Shown: piece after piece, positions 23,401 to 35,860 of the stretch
Numbering within the stretch: the stretch's first letter is position 1
How the letters are laid out: every line of letters begins with the position of its first letter
Source of the DNA: Casuarius casuarius
Lineage: Eukaryota; Chordata; Aves; Casuariiformes; Casuariidae
NCBI GenBank assembly: GCA_003342895.1
Contig: PTFA01000303.1
Location: forward strand, 702,435-766,434
Length of the DNA: 64,000 bases
Direction: 5' to 3'
Notes under the pieces: model-generated
Database searches by the model: none
The model's input: only the letters and a program-made list of their open reading frames with translations
Told to the model about the DNA's origin: nothing
Position numbers and translations under genes: made by a program

Positions 23401-25734
23401 GAAAAGGAAGAAAAAAGAGGGAAATCTCCGCTGCCCATCTGGGGATATGTTAAGGCAGGGAGATCTTGACAACACCAGCAGTGCTGAGACCCAAGTCACA
23501 TTTGGCAAACCAGCTTCTCATAGTATTTCAAGCCCAGCGCTGCACCTTGCTCCCTCGCCACTGCAGCTCCACGGCAAATGCAGCTCTCACAGTGTGCAGG
23601 CAGCCAGGAGTGCAAACGTGAAAGCTGTGGTGGGGCTCATGGCAGCACCACAGGACCATGACTGAGCACGCTGCAGCTTGGTGACACCTAGGTCTCTCCG
23701 GGTTAGCCAGCATTCGTGCAAACTCTGAACTGTGGAAGCCTTGTGGCTGCTCTAACTTACACGTGAGCCAGACAGAACCAGAAACAAGGCAAAGAAATAC
23801 ATCTTAAATTCACTTTTGAACCTCCCACTGTCCTGCTTCATGCACACCAGAGCCTAAGGATCTGGTCCTCACTCTCCAAACTTATTTAAATATTATTGGA
23901 GCTATCGCTTCACATCTGGAAATAGTATCTGCAAAGCACCACCTTGAGTGAGGCACAACACTCAATCCGTCTGCGTGGGTCGGTGACCTCCCAAGCTTAC
24001 AGGGACCCTCTGCTTGAGTTTGCTCTTACTCACCCTGCCCTGTCTTAACCGAGCTACACAGGATTTGCAGGGGTAGGGCTGGGACCACAATCCAGAGAGA
24101 GAAGCAAGGCTATTCTGTTCCTTCAGATACTTCAGACCTAGACAAGAAAAAAGTTAGTTAATGGGACTAAAAAGTGACCTACCTTGGCATTCCTCTGTGG
24201 GCTGAAGTTAATGGATGTCTCACCGGTGCTTCCAAGAAGAGAAATAGCCAGGAGCATTCCAGAAACTGGTACCCTGGAAATACTCCGTACAGAGGACTCC
24301 TACGAGCATATGACAGTGAGGAAAGACGTCTTTCCCCTCCTGGAGGAGCCTGACNGGGAACCCCAGGCTGGAAAGGCACAAGGGTGTGCAGGACTGGAGT
24401 TGGGGAGGACCTGGAGGCCAGAGGTTTCACTGGACATACAAGCAGTTCATTTTTCAAGTTACCTTGTAGTTTCATATCTGCTTACTATGCTAAAGACTGC
24501 AGCTGTCCATAGTAACAACACATAACTAAGCCTTTAGAGAAGGCACTTCCTATCCTGAGAGTGAAGAGAGGGGAAAGATAAGAGAGACAAAGAGAGTTTG
24601 GTAAGAGAGTTTGACTGAATTGCTCTGCCATTGCCTGGGATATCCTGGAGACTTTACGGACTAACTTCTCAGTCCAAAAACACCAACAAAAAGCTTTTGC
24701 TCTCAGGTCTGCAGGGACCTCCATGCAGTTTAGATCAATGCCCAATGTTCTGCTCACTGGCCACACCATTCAGCATTTTATCCACCATTTGCTCGAGTGA
24801 TAGTGACCCTTGGCTGGGAACATCTCTGTAAGAGCAGAAAGTAAGTCACATAATAAGTAATGAGGTGGACAGGGCATGTTATAGAGTGAGCTAAGTGAGA
24901 TTACATACAAGTGGCAGGATGCACAACTCATTATGGAGCCACTAAATAAATTTATGCCACCCTACCGCTTGTCAGCAGAGTCTATCCCCTGATCAAGGGG
25001 CCCTTGATCCATGTGACCACGCATGGATCCAAGAAAATAAACATTCGAACATGGACGAAGTGGATGATACGACACGGAGGCTGTTTTGTTCAGTCACGTG
25101 TGGTCCCCTGGAGACAAGTTGGTCACCCTCATCTATGCTGCCTACTTACACTATTGCCATCTGGAAAAATACATTCTGATGCAACAAAATGCAAGATAAC
25201 GCCCCTGGGAACAACAAATGCAAATTATAGCTACTTATAATATGACAGATTACCTTGGAAAGCACTGACTCCAATGAAGGCTAAAGAGGCTTTACGTGGA
25301 GTAACTGAATATTCATTAGAGCAGGGACAGGGATGAGGCTTTCCCTGGCCATTTGCATTGCTCCCTCTCTTACCCACATTTACATGACTGTGTATGAAAA
25401 AAAATACCCCCTCGAACACTTCCACAAGAGACTCGCAGAGCCCTTGCGCAGACCACGCCACAGCTCTGCATTTAGAGCGCTCTTGCAGGAGACGCAGGGA
25501 TGTCTTAGGCAGAGAAGAGAACTGGCCCTTCTTCAGCAAGTTCATGAATCACGCTATGCACTGCAAGGCAGGGGACATCAACACATCCACCACCAGTAGA
25601 GCTGTGAGCCTACGGGGCAAGCGTGCCTGCCAGACCATGTGAGGTTACGGTCGGACGCTGTAAAAACACCATATATACCTTATTCCAAGCGTGGGCTCTG
25701 CTAGGAAGCCAGGGGCTGAGAGTCAGAACTTCAC
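23401..25734. other. Intergenic sequence, no gene seen
   Basis: Includes the near-perfect palindrome gatcaaggg-g-cccttgatc at 24991-25009. Open frames are all under about 115 codons and lack domains. An isolated N lies at 24,355. Confidence 0.45.
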
Positions 25735-26245
25735 AATGCTTGTATCATGATGCTTTTTGGTGGANCCAGTACTTGGTGTCCACACAAGGAGGGGAGACGC
25801 TAGAGAGCATTCAAATGAAGGCCACGAAAATGGCTGAAAGCCTGGAAAAACTAGTAACTCAAGAGAGCTCAATTTGTTCAGTTTATCAAAGAGGTGGTTA
25901 AGAGATCAAAAGATGTCTAGACATCTGAAACATGGAAATATACTGAGTTGCAGGGGACTTTCCAGGCATTTTCACAAAGACATGGCAAGATTCAATGCCT
26001 GGAAGTTCAGGTCAGATAAATCCCCAAATACAGTGCAATTTCCCAGCAGGGCGGGAAACTGAACGCTGGAGGAGCTTGCAAGGGTGTGGATGATCATCAT
26101 TTGACATCTTTAGCATAGCAGTAGATAACTCTGAAGAGATAGGCTTTAATCCAGCTTCTGGGAGAAGGTCCAAAGCCTAGGCTTGGAGGGAATTGGGCTG
26201 GACGGCTCAGGGCATGCCTCTGGCCCTGGAATCAGAGTGTGCCCC
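25735..26245 (+). mobile_element. CR1-type LINE, 3' part including 3' UTR
   Basis: Starts with the phrase acttggtgtccacacaagga, then agagagctcaatttgttcag, gcaagattcaatgcctggaag, and near the end gggctggacggctcagggca and ctggccctggaatc. The last two match the CR1 3' end type 'gactagatgatca...tctggccttggaatct'. Frame is lost. The terminal octamer repeats are not kept. The short frames at 25,874-26,062 lie inside this element and are not genes. Confidence 0.88.
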
Positions 26246-29200
26246 TGTTCACTTCCTTCTTCTTCAAGCCATGACAAGAACAGGAAATTCTGCATTATCT
26301 GCGACTAAGCCTTGAAGCTCCTCATTAAGGCAGTAGCTACAGTCAAATCTCTTTCTCCAAGACACCAGCTGGTTGCTTGCAGACTAGAGGAAGGAATTCA
26401 TTTATTTATTTTCCTCCTCCAGGCTCATTTGGCCAGACAGATGTTGTCTGCTGTTTCTTTTTCTCACCTTCCTCTGAATCATCCAAGATTAGCTGCAGCT
26501 GGAGAGACCATGCTGGAGGAGCAGCCCAATGCTCTGCAGCAGTACCAGCAGCCTTCTTTCCGGCTGGCATATCTCAATCCCATGGGCAAACTGTCACCAG
26601 GCAGATGCTGTCCCATGGGTTGGAATGGGAGGGAGAGGAGGCAGAGGGAAGGAGGGAGGGTCACCTTTCTCTGTAGCATGAGGCCTTGGCTTGCCCCTTT
26701 GGGATCAACTAGTGCCACCTCAGCCAGTCAGTTATCTGGACAGCATCTGGTGTAACATGCACCATAAACACGTAGGTTCAATAAAGTTTTGTTATTAGGG
26801 TCGTCATCTTGTGCAGAGTTCTTACCCTGTACAACAGATGCTCTAGTCTCTCAAGCGATAACGCTATTCAGAGCCTTGTAAGACTGCCTAAATAAATACA
26901 TGTAAGGGTTTAAATTCCATCTCTCTCCTGCCCTGTCCCTTGAAAAACTCTCTGGTGACTAAGCCCATTAGGGGAGGAGCAAATCTCTTCCAAATGTCAC
27001 AGCTGATCTCCGCTGACCTTATCAAAGTGCAGGATCAATACACTGACCCACTCAGAACAGGAAACCTTAAGCAAAAGCTGAAGAGAAGCAATTAAGGCAG
27101 AATTTCAAGATGGGGAGNGGGGGGACAGAAATATCCCATTTTATCTCTAGAGAGTGAAAAACAAATGAGCCAAAAGTAACCGTGGTGCTTAGAATTATCA
27201 TATACATAATTAGTATTTGATAAAGCAGGAAATAAAACATAACACCCATTCATCATGCTGATAGCTGCAAAACTCTATTGCAGAGTTCTCAGGCGTTAGC
27301 AGTGTGCGTACACATCTTCAGCATCACAGGTACGAAGTCACATGTGAGGCTCAGGGAACTGAACATGCCATGGGCTCTGCGACTACTCCCAGGGACAGGT
27401 TTGAGCATGCAAGGTGGTAGCTTAAAGCATGGTCATGAGCTCTCGACTATCTGAAGGATGGAGAAGCATCAACAGAAGTCTTAGTAGCAGCTAGCAACCT
27501 GCCAGGGAGTCTGTGACCTCAGGCACACAGGGGTCTTCAGGACACACCTCTTAATAATTCAACCAACACTCCTGAAATCTGGAACTTGACTGTCTACACT
27601 GCGGTTTTGAACTGGGCCAGTCATCACTGTTTCAGATAATTCCTTGCCCCATTCTGGGAGACGGCACAAGCCAGGTGTCATTTCAAACAGGCAATCCACA
27701 CGCAGACAGCTTGCACTGGAGGAAGAGTACGGACATGGGCCAAGGAACACTCCAGGGTACACNGACAGATGCAGCCAAAGAGGCTACAGTCAGAAATGCT
27801 CCAACACCTTGGCCACTACAAATCATAAAGGGGCACCTCCACTAGCTAATGCCTGGGCCCTTCAACTGTAAGACAAAAAGGTATTAGCACANAAACTTCT
27901 TACTGGCCTTCCCATTAGGAGGGCCATCAACTGGCAGGGTAGAAGGCTTGGGAGCAAAGAGGAGCTATGGTTCCCATGGAGAAAAGTTCAAGAGAGAAGA
28001 TGAGACAGAAAGCACTGAACGAAGTCAAAGATAAAGGAGAAGAAAGGTCAATAGCAGGTAAGACTAGGGGCTCTGCTCAAAGTAGATTTCTATCCAGGGC
28101 ACTGCCCACAAAAATGAGAAACTTTTTTTTCTGGTCATAGATATTTTTAAGATTTACCTTTCCCTCACAAGGGCAAAAAATGAGCCATTTGCAAGTAACG
28201 CAGTGACAAAAGGCAACAAAATCAGCTTCTGCCTTGCCTGACAAAAACAGCCGAGCACCTGATGGTGAAACTATGCAACCATCATTGCTCTGCCCGACCA
28301 GAACAGGGCTGTGCCTTAGCTTCTCATGGCATGCACCGATCACCAGGCTGTTACCTTGGGATGTGTCTCTTTCCACCTGCCTAGTCCAAATTACTCCACT
28401 TGATAAACACTAAAAATTCCCTGGAATACAGCAATTTTCCCAATCCTCAGGTGAACTGCCTCATCACCAACCACAAGCTGCTCTGAGGTACAGAAGGTCT
28501 CAGGTCCCAGCCCTTCCTTCTTCCCTCTCTTTTTATTTGCAGATACCACCACCAGCCCAATTTCACCAGCTTCTCTGGCCAGCTCTTCATGAAATCCCAT
28601 CGTTGACCCAAAGAAAAGGAAGAGCCTCAGCTCTCCGGCTGACAACCTTTTTCCAGGACAGAAAGAGCACTATGAACAATCTTTTTTCTGAGAGAATCAA
28701 AAAAGTAATCAAAGAGTCTCTGCTGTCCTGGGAAATTCTCTATGCACCAGGAGTCTCATCAAACCAGGGGANAGCAAGCAATAGCAGATTTAACAGTGCC
28801 AACCGCAGCAGACACAGATGGCTGCAGTTCCTAAATAAGCATTACATTAGTGCAAAGGAAAAAAAAAATAAAGGAAGAAAGAGAAATATAACAGCTGTAT
28901 CTTAAGCCTGGAGGCTGATGCTAAATCTATGTTTGTAGATGCTTTCAGCACTGGCAATAAAAGTCAAGTTGCTTCTACATTAAAGCGGCACTATTGACTG
29001 CTTCATGTACAGTCCTTGACCTACTACAAAATCATGTGGTGGGAATATCTTCCAGATTTGTCAGATAGCTTGGGGGAACCTGTGGTGGAATGGGAGGACA
29101 GAGAGGGAAAACAGTGGGGAAAAGCACTGATTTTTAAAGCAACTTTGTGCACTGGTTTAAATGGGGGGTTCTGATTATTTGGAAAAAAAAAAAAATCAAT

Positions 29201-29415
29201 AGCGTGAGATGGCCTTCACTACACTGACAGAAAGATCATTCCCCTTCTCGTCACTGCTGTCAAGCTAAGGACCACAGCTAAAGCAATCTTCCCAGTACAC
29301 GTGCTGTAATTCTGCTTGGATGCCAAAAAGGAGGCAAAAGAATTGCGGTGTCTTGACTTGAAATCCCAACTCCACCAAAGCTAATGAGGCCACGGACGCC
29401 TCGTTCTGAAGAGAA
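26246..29415. other. Intergenic sequence, no gene seen
   Basis: A 147-codon plus-strand frame (26,312-26,755) and others of 99-122 codons have no recognisable domain. A13 run at 29183-29195. Isolated N bases at 27,118, 27,763, 27,892 and 28,772. No repeat family recognised. Confidence 0.45.
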
Positions 29416-29419
29416 CAGG

Positions 29420-30000
29420 ACACCAGATAAATACAAGGACAGTTCAGAGAAAGCTGTTCTCAGCCCAGTGCTGTTAGATATTTTTCTCAGTGATCTGGAA
29501 GGAAAAATATGAGCTTGCTGCCAGCAAAGATCACGGTTGACACAAATATTGGAGGAGAAGTAAATGATGACATGAACAAGTCAGCTACAGTAGGCAAGCT
29601 GTGTTGGCAGATAGGCTGGCTGTCTAAAAGTAGCCTTTAAAACAACCGTATGCCAGACTGGGCCCTAGAAACAAAAAACGATGGGTGTGCTTACAAGGTA
29701 TGCGGTGGGCAACAGCCAGTTTGAGGAGAGCTTCTTGGCATCATGGGATAACCCAATTCTTGGAAGTGTGAACAAGGAGACAACCAGCTGCAATACAGCA
29801 GAGTATCCTCTCCAATAACAGGCAAGATCGGCGCTACGGGCCTCAGTCGTTCTGGTTTCCACACTTTTTGAAAGGCCGTCCAACGCTGGGAAAGATTCCG
29901 GGAAGTCACATGAATGCTCAGAGGACTGGGAAGCTTGCCTGGACTGGGAGGCACTGCAAGCTCGGTGTGCTCAACTGACTAGCGAGGGGACTGAGGTGCA
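29420..30000 (+). mobile_element. CR1-type LINE with RT remnants
   Basis: Bases 29468-29509 encode VLLDIFLSDLEGKI followed by a stop, matching the conserved CR1 RT block ending in NDLE. Bases 29524-29571 encode AKITVDTNIGGEVNDD, corresponding to the FADD catalytic block with one of the two aspartates replaced. Later phrases (gtgtgcttacaagg, ataacccaattcttggaagtgtg, ttctggtttccacacttt, aactgactagcgaggggactga) keep the CR1 order. Frameshifts and stops are frequent, so the element is dead. The 3' UTR is not recognised beyond about 30,000. Confidence 0.88.
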
Positions 30001-31780
30001 CTTGGGCTCCCCCAAACCATAAGGTCAGGGTATAGCATGGGTCAGCGAACTTCAACTGGTGACATCAGAAACTAACATCTTCTCTGGCCTCTGTTCAGGA
30101 CAGCGTTCCAGCCCAGGACTTCTAAACATGTCCAAGCCATGGTGAAATCGCCACATACTTGAGAGAAACACCTTCCTGAATCAGCATCTGCATCTTCAGA
30201 GGGATCTATATTGCTGAGCAAAAACATTCAGAGCAGCACACAAGTAGTCCCCTTAAACGCACCAGGTCTTCATAAATGTGGTTAACGTAAATAATTAAGA
30301 TCCCAAAACACTGAGTTCAACTGACAGATGTACCTGAAGACTGCATTGGCTTCCAGGGGATGATATTTCTTGCTGTCATGCACATCAGCTTTTTCNTCCT
30401 TCTTTTTAAAACCAACCAGTGAACTTTCATAGTAGCTATTGTTTCTATNAGTCTATGACAAAGCGCAATATTTCTCATCCTTGCCATGTCGGATCTGTGA
30501 TATCTATTGCCTCCTTACTCTTAATTTCTTCCAGCTTTTACTGAAAGAGGGACTCACACCAACAAGGGGAGGAAAGTCTGCAAAATTCAAGCCACCAGAC
30601 AGGTGAATTGTATAGGGGAGAGCTGCAACNTGGCTTCCCACACGTATTCCTCTGATTCATGACCGCCAACATAAAGAGTACATCAGAGAGCTCAAAGGCC
30701 ACACACTCACCTGGACCTGGTCAACATTTTGTTTAATCACATTCATTTCTTTTTTATTAAACTGCATTATAACATTCATATCCTCTAAGATATTTAGGCT
30801 CTTCAGCGAGCCCTCATTCCCCTCCTNGGTTAGCCCATCACTCACAAGTGTCAGAGCATTATTATTTTTTTGCTATCACGTTCCCTCTTTGTCTACTAAG
30901 CAACTTAGCTGATTAATTATCAGCCTTTGGGATTGCTCACAGAGCATAAGCTTTGAGGCTGAGGAGTTAAAAGGATGGCATTACCCAAGTGGGCAAGGTT
31001 TGGCTGATATTGCTAGAGCTGCTTGGGGATCTTCCATCAGGAAAATGTTGATTTTTCAAAAAAGAAATGATTCACCTGGGCATGTCNATATCAACACATT
31101 CTTGTTTCCAAAAAAAAAATGACCCAAGTGTTTTGATAACATCAGAACATCATGTTTCATTATTTTGAGGGCACAGAATACTCTGATTTTCATTTGAAAA
31201 CAACTTTTCACTTAGAAGTTTCTTTTANATTACAATTCCCTTTAAATGCCAAAATCGACTCAAAATATGTAAACAATTTTTAAATGGTTTCACAGGGATA
31301 TTTCAGAACAAAAAATATATTTAAACTCAGGAATTCTGCCATGAAATGGAAAATATGCTTCTTGCTCAGCTCTCTGGAGGCAGAAAAAACTAGCCAAGAG
31401 CCACGTTGTAGGTTAGGGNAACGGGAACTTGTGATGCCAGGTGAGGTTTCTGCACATTGGCAGCTTCCAGAGAGTCTGAGGATGGGAATCCAGAATAAGC
31501 CAAAGGAGGAAATTTGAGAGCACCCACTTCGAGGGTGTTCCCCTGAATCATTTTAAATCCCATGAATTAGTACCAAAACACAATTTCACATTCCTCTCCT
31601 TCCCTCTGAAGCAGACTCCCTGCCACTCCAAAGCAGAGTTGCATAGAGCTGCTCTTGGTGGCATCAAGAAGGAGATCTGGAAGTATCATCTTCATCAACC
31701 TGAGCTACTCTGAACGCCTTTCGTCAGAGAAAGTGGACCAGTGCTGAGTGGATGGCTGGGATAAAAGGCAGAGCCATGCT
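30001..31780. other. Intergenic sequence, no gene seen
   Basis: AT-rich with short runs of A. Isolated N bases at 30,397, 30,450, 30,630, 30,826, 31,087, 31,228 and 31,420. No repeat or coding domain recognised. Confidence 0.45.
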
Positions 31781-31784
31781 CCAA

Positions 31785-31900
31785 AGCACATTAATTGCTT
31801 ATTAATTACCCCATTGATCACGGTGACACCTTTGTCTGCANTCCCAGTAGCTTACTTGCAGTTAGCTGGGACTTTGTGTAAATTGAGCTAGTTTCGCTCC
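31785..31900. promoter_or_regulatory. Candidate homeodomain-type element
   Basis: Two close attaattg/attaatta words (31,790-31,808) followed by ccattgatcacggtgacacc. Non-repetitive and enhancer-like in composition only. Confidence 0.25.
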
Positions 31901-32515
31901 CTCACTGCAGACCCCCCTGGGTCCTCAGGGATAAGAAAAGGAAAAAAGAAAAAAAANTTTTAAGAGTATCCCAACAGTAACACGGCAGGCCCTGTCCTGA
32001 TACATGCAGGTAGGAAGCAAGCCCCCTTAATGCCANTGGGTTGGCCAAAAAAATGCAGATCACAGAGCATTTATATTACCAACGATGACCTGATGTACTG
32101 GAAGACTGAGATTTAGGCTACAATTTCCAAAGCTATTGAACAGATCAGGCCAAATAGCAAAAGAAGAAAAACTGGGGCTGCTGAGGAAGCTCACTCACAC
32201 TGAATCTCACTGCTCCTCAGCAAGGTGTCCCACCAAGATGCTCCTTCCCCTGCCCACAAGAGGAGGTTTGCCCAGGAGCGAGGCTGGGATCTGCACGGAG
32301 ACTAGACACCCAGCCAGATCCAAGTGCAGGAGACAGAGGACGACAGTGCTCACGTCACCACAAACGCTGGTCACCCTGGCCGGCCAGCCAGCGGTCAGGC
32401 TACCGCGGAGGAGCCTCCTCTGATGCCAGCCGAGCCGCTGGCAGCTATCNGCCCAAGGAGCCCATCCTCGGCTTGCTGCAGCTTCCCAGAAGGAGCTGCA
32501 AGTTCCCATTAAATC
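31901..32515. other. Unique sequence, GC-rich toward the end
   Basis: An A-rich tract lies near 31,937-31,957. CpG is mildly raised at 32,350-32,450. Opposed frames of 95-100 codons at 32,136-32,509 have no domain. Confidence 0.4.
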
Positions 32516-32519
32516 ACAG

Positions 32520-32830
32520 CAGGCTGTAAACCAATCACTGGGGAAATTTTCTGTTCCATCACCAGTGCTTTTTCTTTATTTTATTATTTATAGCACTCTC
32601 TGATTTCCAGCAACTTTTTTATTATAAAAAAAATTATTTTCTTTGTCTGAAAATTGATATAAAAAGAAATCCATCTCTCAGCCGTCATTTCTCTTAATGA
32701 TATTTACATCAGCAGATGGAGAAAAAATCACTTTTTAAACAGAATTTATTACCTGCTGACCCAAAGCTTTACCATACATCACTGTGGTTTCAGAAAGTTA
32801 GTTTCCACAGCAACATGATGTAACTCTCCA
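32520..32830. promoter_or_regulatory. Candidate regulatory block with RFX-type X-box
   Basis: AT-rich unique sequence with a MEF2-like ttatttatag near 32,585-32,594. Bases 32801-32814 (gtttccacagcaac) match the RFX X-box GTTNCCATGGNAAC at 12 of 14 positions, with both half-sites intact. RFX factors act at cilia genes and immune promoters, but without a nearby gene the role is unknown. Confidence 0.3.
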
Positions 32831-34685
32831 GCGTGCCTGTGCGCTGCTGATGTTAACTCTTCCATTCCTAGCTGTATTTTTTGTAAGGGGTTGTCTTGCC
32901 TGCATGGTGGTCACTAGGAGAGCTCAAAGTTGGTTAGATGGGTGAGTTCTACCACAGGAACCCTCTGCAAATAGGGCCACCTTTAAGAGAGTGAATTTAA
33001 TGAGATTCCAAGCAACATCTTCAAGCAAAAGTGAAAGCCTGCAGGTCTCCAAAGCAAAGGGAGCAGCTCTGTAGCAACGGTAGCATAGAAGGAAGGAGGA
33101 AAAGGATGTCCGGAGATGCCTACCAGTACGGGGTGCTGGAAGCAAGCAAGTTCACCAGCTCCCACAGCAGAAATGCGGTGCCTGGTATCTATCTGGTCCT
33201 CCTCCATGCCCATCTCCTCCAGCACCAGGCCCAGGATGCGAAGAGAAGGAGCAAGGGAAAGGTAATATAGGTGTTAGGTCACTTCAGAAACAGGGAGGAG
33301 ACTTCATGGCGCTAGATGAGCAAAGCACTACTTCACTTAAGACTTCAAAATCCACGGTGAATTCCTCCGGGGCTGAGGAGCTGCAGTGGGCCTCCGGTCC
33401 CTTGGTTCACTTCCTCACTGTGAGCACCACCACCCAGCACAAGGGAATGGCTCAGGAAGACCGAAGGGAACTCCCAGGCCTCTGCTCCTCAGAGTCGCAC
33501 ATGGAANCTGAACAGGGCACCTGGCCCTGTCCTCAGGGGATCTGAGCCCTGAGATACNCCTTCCCCATTTCCACACTTTGGCCCCACAGAAACAGCCAAG
33601 CTGCAGCCACAGGTGGCTTTAGCGAGAAAGCTGGCTACGCAACAGTCAAAGTTCAACTCCAATAGAGACAGTTGCACCTATCACTGCACCTATTGATTGC
33701 CAGGCTGTTGATAAANAATTGATTTTTTTTTCTGCAAATGTCACCTGGAAGGAGTTTTATGCTTCTCTCTACAGCGAGCAAACAATAGCAAGAAATATGA
33801 AGAAAGCAAACTGATCTTCAGCCTTCTGCTAGAGCAGACAATTCCTGGCAGTTAGAGGCTGAGTAATAGAAATATGTTGCTTCTACTGCAATTTTAGACT
33901 CTGCCATGATGGGAGATGGGAAAAGCGTTAATTCCAGTGTTTTGGCTCAGCCATCAGAATGTCACTTTGGCACCTTAGAAAAGAAATTCAACACGTACAG
34001 GCCCTTGGCTTGAGCCAGAGATACAGAGCAACAACTGGTCTACATGATGAGAGAATTAATCAGCTTTCAGTGCATGCCTGTGCTACATCATAGCCCACCA
34101 GAATAAAGGATGCTGGGACTGTGGAAGGCATATGACAATCCATAGACACCCAAACTGTGCATGGGAGAAAACAGACCCACACGAGCCATGTTTTGTGAAT
34201 TCTGGACAAGGAGAAAAACCCTATTTCACTTCAGAAAAACCCTATGTTACTCTAACTTCAGAAAATTTTAACTAGCACTCACAAGAGACACCAAAGCCCA
34301 CAGGATACGAATATCCTGGAAACCACATCCCAGGCACTGTAACCATGACAGATACCACTCACAGGTCCCAGCACATTTCTCTCTGCTCTCCCTTAGGCAC
34401 TCCCAAAAAAACCACACCAGCCAGAAACCTTCGCAGACACAAACTATATCAAAGTAGTTTCACAGTCAGTTGCCCACAGCCTGGACAGATGCAAGGAAGA
34501 CTTGTGCTGAACCACGTCAAGTTTCCCAAAGCAAAGGGCTTCCTGAAACCCTCTCAGCCCACATGGCTTCTTCAGTGCTTAAAAAAAGAAAGCGCAGTCC
34601 CTGTCGTATTCTGCCTGAATAAAAGGATTTGGACCTATTCTCTGAAACAAGAGAGTCTCCACCCATAAATGCATTTTTACCAATA
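32831..34685. other. Intergenic sequence, no gene seen
   Basis: Includes an imperfect duplication at 34212-34245, where agaaaaaccctat occurs twice at 21-bp spacing. Isolated N bases occur at 33,507, 33,558 and 33,716. The frames of up to 107 codons show no domain. Confidence 0.45.
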
Positions 34686-34689
34686 TANG

Positions 34690-35150
34690 AAACGTATAAT
34701 CGGCACAAAAGTAATTAATCAGCAAGAACATAGCAGGTTTGGAAAAGCAGACCCAAAGCTGTGATCGTATTTAGCCACTTGCTTTGACTGAAGTTTTCCT
34801 AAAAGAATTCAAGTTTCTTTTTCTGCACTCTATAAGGCAGCTGATAAATAAATTAAAGTCGCCAGTGAAACGACCTGGTGCTAATAGTTATTGGCTCTGC
34901 CGAAAAAGATACCAGCCACATTTTCGGAGATATGAGCAGTACNCTGATGGGATTTCTTGCTATTCTTAACAAGATTAGTATCATTATCAAAATCAGGCTA
35001 CCAATGCCATTTCCTCCACTTATCTTAAAATACTTGCGTCTATCAGAGGATGTTGACCTTTATATCAAAAAAAGGTCGAGCAGTCTATTTATTAGAAAGC
35101 TTCAAATTAGATGGCCTAGAATGAGAAAGCTTTTCCAGAAGCAAAATCCT
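34690..35150. promoter_or_regulatory. Candidate long non-coding regulatory block
   Basis: Unique AT-rich sequence with taattaatcagc near 34,711, aaataaattaaag near 34,845, ctaatagttattgg near 34,880 and ttagtatcattatc near 34,976. It contains the first half of a 170-codon plus-strand frame (34,878-35,390) that carries an N and no recognisable domain. The even, repeat-free composition is like vertebrate conserved non-coding elements, but a weakly coding origin is not excluded. Confidence 0.28.
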
Positions 35151-35560
35151 ACCCATTTTAGGAGGGAGGTGGTCTATGCATGGCAAAATAGACATACAGA
35201 TTGGAACACAGGTCTGGGAAAGCCAGTTTCAGCCTTGCACAAAATAGTCTGCTTGATTGAAGGAGATGTACTAATCGATTGGACAGCACAGTCACGAGGC
35301 ATCGCACAATTCCTGCCGAGGATGGAGAGATGCATCCATCATCACACTTGGCTATGCCAGGCAGGAGAACTGCATGCACCAGAGCTTTAAAACCTTTAAA
35401 ACAACACTGTCCCATGATATGAGATGACAGAGAAGCAACAGCAGCACCGCACTGCATCGAGAACAGGACTGCTACTGCCTAGATGGGGTCATTCCAGACC
35501 TTCCCACCAATGCTACATGTCATGGGCTGACAGCACACTGTTTCTTCAGTCCTTCCTCTG
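35151..35560. other. Unique sequence, no gene seen
   Basis: Rest of the 170-codon open frame and a 99-codon antisense frame, neither with a domain. No repeat recognised. Confidence 0.4.
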
Positions 35561-35564
35561 AATA

Positions 35565-35660
35565 TTTTCACTAGAGGGATCTGTCATTGAACTCAGCCCC
35601 TGTGCTCCACTTGCACAAAACTCCCACCGAAGTCAAAAGGAGCATAAAATAAAACCAGCT
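35565..35660. repeat. Possible unclassified sauropsid dispersed repeat
   Basis: Bases 35,614-35,640 (cacaaaactcccaccgaag then tcaaaagg) resemble the dispersed motif 'caaaactcccattgaagtcaatggg'. It is the same motif class, in the opposite orientation, as suspected near 10,800. Unclassified. Confidence 0.4.
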
Positions 35661-35679
35661 GCTGTTTGCTGTCNTAGCT

Positions 35680-35860
35680 AAGTGCATTAATGTCTTTTTA
35701 TCTACACGAGGGCAGTGTAGTCGACCTCTGCTGCCACGCAATTGGTGTTAATAAAATCTCTCTCTGCAGAAGTGACACGGGGAAGATACACTTCAATTGG
35801 CATATTTTATCTGAATTGAAATTTGAGTGCAAGTCTTNTGTTGGTGAAAATCTCTGCTAT
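35680..35860. promoter_or_regulatory. Candidate regulatory block with CTCF-like site
   Basis: Bases 35702-35715 (ctacacgagggcag) match the CTCF core CCACTAGAGGGCAG at 11 of 14 positions. They also form a small inverted repeat ctacac/gtgtag (35702-35707 with 35715-35720). Downstream are caattgg words (about 35,739 and 35,793) and ttaataaaatc. One N at 35,838. Confidence 0.28.
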
